Both the position numbers and the translations under genes were made by a program. Positions 61,234 through 64,000 of a stretch of 64,000 nt of DNA are shown here, in pieces. The first letter of the stretch is position 1; every line of letters starts with the position of its first letter. Location: assembly GCF_050908995.1 (NCBI RefSeq), contig NC_135120.1, forward strand, positions 17,187,433 through 17,251,432, read 5' to 3'. The notes below the pieces were generated by a model, which searched no databases, was not told where the DNA came from, and was given only the letters and a program-made list of their open reading frames with translations. The stretch comes from Andrena cerasifolii (lineage: Eukaryota > Arthropoda > Insecta > Hymenoptera > Andrenidae).

Positions 61234-62891
61234 CTTGGCACATCTTGCGAGAGACTCTGTATGGCTGGAGAGGCGAGACAAAAGCAGCACTCCTGGATAA
61301 AGGAAAACAGAAGGGAAAAGACGTGCTCCGTGTTGACAGCAAAGTAGGCAGCGCCGCTGGAAGACAAAAACCGGCGATTCGTATTTCCTGCAAACACACG
61401 TACACGTAGACGAGGAGGTACAACAAGTTCGCCCGGAGGGTCGCAGCCGTCTTCGCGAAAGGCTGAGAAGGCGTTCGAGAAATTGTTCATTCGTGGTGAA
61501 TCGACGGACGCCCGGGCACTGGCTCCTCTCGCGACAAGACGCGACGGTCTAATAAAGGAACCAAACTAGAGGGAATCGAAAAACAATTGCCTGGCTTTCA
61601 GCGGCATTCTTGGCACCCGATACCCGTGAAATTGCAGCGACAAATTGAATCTTTCTCATGACGACCACCACATCGAGAGCCCCCACCTTCCACCGTCCCT
61701 TTCTGACCCTAATACTTGTATCCCGTTGCTCCTGTGCCCTAGAATCCACCCTGCCCGCGCGAGAAACAAACGTCGGCGGCTCGTTTCGATGTCTCCTTTA
61801 AAGTCTTCCTTCCTCCTGTTTCTCGAGGAAAACACTTGCTCCGCCTCGGTTTACCATCGGAACTTCAAGAAGTCGCGTCGACTTGCAGCCGCGGTACAGT
61901 AAGTTCACGAGGTTACGCGAAAGAAAAAGGGCAACGGGAAGATCGTAAACATATTTTGCCGAGTGACTCGGCGTCCGATTTCGAGCCCCGCGGCTCATTC
62001 TACTTCCCCCCTGGAATTCAGTTTACGGAATCGAGTCAAGACATTTACTTCGACTCTTCCCTCGCTTCTCCGTTCCGCTTTTAATTCCATAAAACCAACT
62101 CGCTTTCCGTTAATGCGAACAAAAAAGAGTATTTAAACATTTTACCTCCGAGCTCCATTACAGGAATAAAGTTAATTCCCGGACTGTCAAGCCAGAGCAC
62201 GGTCCCCCCGTATTCGAAAATAACATTTCTACCCAGCTTTATAAATTAATTTCCAAGTTAAAAAGATTCACTGGAAGCAGTAATCCCTTCGTTCCCTATG
62301 AAACAATTCCGTAGACTGTTAGACACTGGGAGAACGTAACACGCTTTTCGTTATATAAATTCCCTTACTACTTGCGTTTCTCTTCCTCTTCGCGAAATTT
62401 GTCGAGGGGCAGGATCTACGATTGCCCGAAACGATCGCCATTTACTTTTACAGCCTTTCGACGAGCGCCCGTCGCGTTACTTTTATCGTACGCATCGCAA
62501 TTGGTGCGGCTGTACCGCGCGGAGCTTGAGACAACCGCAGGAAATTATTTGCCATAAACGCTACCGGCACCGTTCACTTCCACGATAACACTGTTTCCTC
62601 AAATGAATTACTTCCTGCCAGTAATTCACCCTCTCCCTGCTTTCGAAGCTTCGGCTCGCTTTATTGCCCGTCGTCAATCCTCTTGGCCACTAACTTTTTC
62701 GGTATTCATTTCGGTCAATCGGAATTGCCATGCGAATTAATCAGCGTTACGAAGAAGTGGAGAGAACGAGTGTGCAAAACGTGAGGTACTTTGAAGGTGA
62801 TTACTGCCTTCCGAAACTAGGCCTGTGCAAGTTGAAATTCTGAGTCAATATAGAACTATCCACGTGTAGCAGAGACGTCGAACACCACGTA

Positions 62892-63305
62892 CAGTGGCTC
62901 GCATTAATATTCGCACACTTTTTAAAATCGCATAACTTTTTTAAAATTGGTCCAAACAACTTGAGTTTTTTTGAGAAGCTAGAAGGATTAGTTTGCTAAT
63001 TGACGCGTTTCGTTGTTTTGAAAAAAAAATGTATTTGTTTGGAATAGCGAAAAGAATAGTAAAGGTCGATTTTTATACTTTTCTTTGTGAGCTTGTAATG
63101 AAAATTAAAAAAAAAAAACCGTTTCTAGATTGCAGTAAGTTGTATACGTGCCTGAAATTTCATCAAAATCGGTTAACGTTGCTCCGAGCTACAAACGTTT
63201 AAAGATCGCAGAATAAGGTCGAGAATCGCGAAAATTTCCGAAATCAGCGATTCTCGACCTTATTCTGCGTCCTTAAAACTGTGCGAATATTAATGCGAGT
63301 CACTG
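62892..63305. mobile_element. mariner-like MITE (414 bp) with internal hairpin
   Basis: The termini CAGTGGCTCGCATTAATATT and the inverse of CAGTGACTCGCATTAATATT match with one mismatch over more than 25 bp. TA flanks both sides (62890-62891 and 63306-63307). AT-rich interior without transposase. Next to the right end is a perfect inverted repeat (listed separately). Confidence 0.92.
63207..63269. repeat. perfect 23-bp stem, 17-nt loop hairpin inside the MITE
   Basis: The arm 63207-63229 (CGCAGAATAAGGTCGAGAAT...) is exactly the reverse complement of 63247-63269. The loop is 63230-63246. It adjoins the right TIR and could fold into a stable hairpin in RNA or single-stranded DNA. Confidence 0.93.
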
Positions 63306-64000
63306 TATGTATGTAATTTGTCGAAAGGATTTTCATTGCCTGCATCGTACGAGTTATCAACGCTAGCAATCGACCGGTTGACGTCCAACTCTGCGGTAAA
63401 TTCAAATTTGACGTCTCTGTGGGCACCTTTGGCTTTCAATGTTCCCAACGCGAAACCAATTTCGTGCTTTCCCTGTGAATCAATTTTGCAACCATCGCAT
63501 ACTGGGTCAAGTTGTCCTTCATCCTCTAAGAAAACTGATGCAAAGGATACTTGCCTCTAAACCCTGTTCGACGTCTATGCATTCATCTTCTAACGAATGT
63601 TACCCACCGCGCAAGCTGCGCTTGAACCACAGTAAGTAATCAGTGGAGCGATAATTGTGGGGAAAACTTCGTAAACTGGTGTAAAATTGTCTTTCCCCGG
63701 AAATTGCGTCGGTATCTCTGCCTGCTATAAATTAATATACCAGCGCGTGGCCGCGGAACAAGGCAAACTAAATAACGCAGCGTGCTCGAGTTGTTAATGT
63801 TTTCGTGCATTTAGTTCGCACCTCACAGAACTCGCGGTGCTGGAGACCCTTCGGGAATACAGGCTAAAGATTCCTCTGCAAATCGGATAACTGGTTTATC
63901 AAGCGACATACTACGTGGGTTATCCGCTCCTAGGGATGCTGTAATAGAAAGTGCACGAGCGTCTCGTTGAATATATTAAGATGAAAGAAAAACGTAACAG

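Larger units (their letters stand above)
57216..64000 (+). other. intron 3 of the Dpr gene (start only; runs off the window)
   Basis: Begins at the GTAAGT donor after exon 3. No Ig-2 exon was found before the window ends, so the intron is at least 6.8 kb. It holds the one-ended element at 58273, an unassigned ORF at 60937-61233, a GAA microsatellite and the mariner-like MITE at 62892. Confidence 0.7.

Overview
The window looks like genomic DNA from an insect, most likely a hymenopteran (ant-like). This is an inference from the single recognisable gene (an arthropod Dpr-type immunoglobulin gene), its very long introns, CpG-rich unique sequence and the mix of small DNA transposons. There are no operons, no dense coding, and no rRNA, tRNA or CRISPR array that I can see. 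Nearly all open frames of 60-200 codons overlap one another on both strands and are chance frames in non-coding DNA.

The window is mostly the 5' half of one plus-strand gene, a defective-proboscis-extension-response family member closest in my memory to Drosophila dpr8. Three coding exons are supported: 16916-17039 (start codon and signal peptide), 53125-53291 (first half of Ig domain 1) and 57005-57215 (second half of Ig domain 1). The splice phases agree (1, then 0, then 1) and the joined protein is continuous. Intron 1 is 36,085 bp and intron 2 is 3,713 bp. The second Ig domain and the C-terminus must lie beyond 64000. A possible promoter and 5' UTR exon lies around 13.75-14.38 kb.

The remainder is a patchwork of transposable-element relics between stretches of unremarkable DNA. 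(a) A TA-flanked family with ends GGGGAGACCGGGGCTAGTTG has three complete copies (17422-18203, 23911-25107, 43298-44326) and a one-ended relative (58273 onward). One copy encodes a PHD-type zinc finger. (b) Two hAT-type elements have perfect 8-bp target duplications (30869-31614 and 36134-36771). (c) Three or four TTAA-flanked piggyBac-like MITEs lie at 686-1402, 22475-23184, 49782-50511 and possibly 28290-28724. (d) A Harbinger-like element lies at 51578-52760. (e) Tc1/mariner-like TA-flanked elements lie at 20599-21738 (with a relic at 54907-55032) and 62892-63305. (f) A 5'-truncated non-LTR retrotransposon lies at 6574-8190 (minus), and a short retrotransposon 3' end at 43381-43821 is nested inside a type (a) element. 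(g) There is an unassigned TIR element at 3206-3549 and a Helitron-like repeat near 34.35-35.04 kb. Two nested insertions allow relative dating. The 8.2-17.4 kb stretch around the first exon has no recognisable transposon, which may reflect regulatory constraint.

I found no clear new biological system. The best leads are the TA-flanked family with its PHD-finger ORF, the long fold-back hAT element at 36.1 kb, and the nested insertions.
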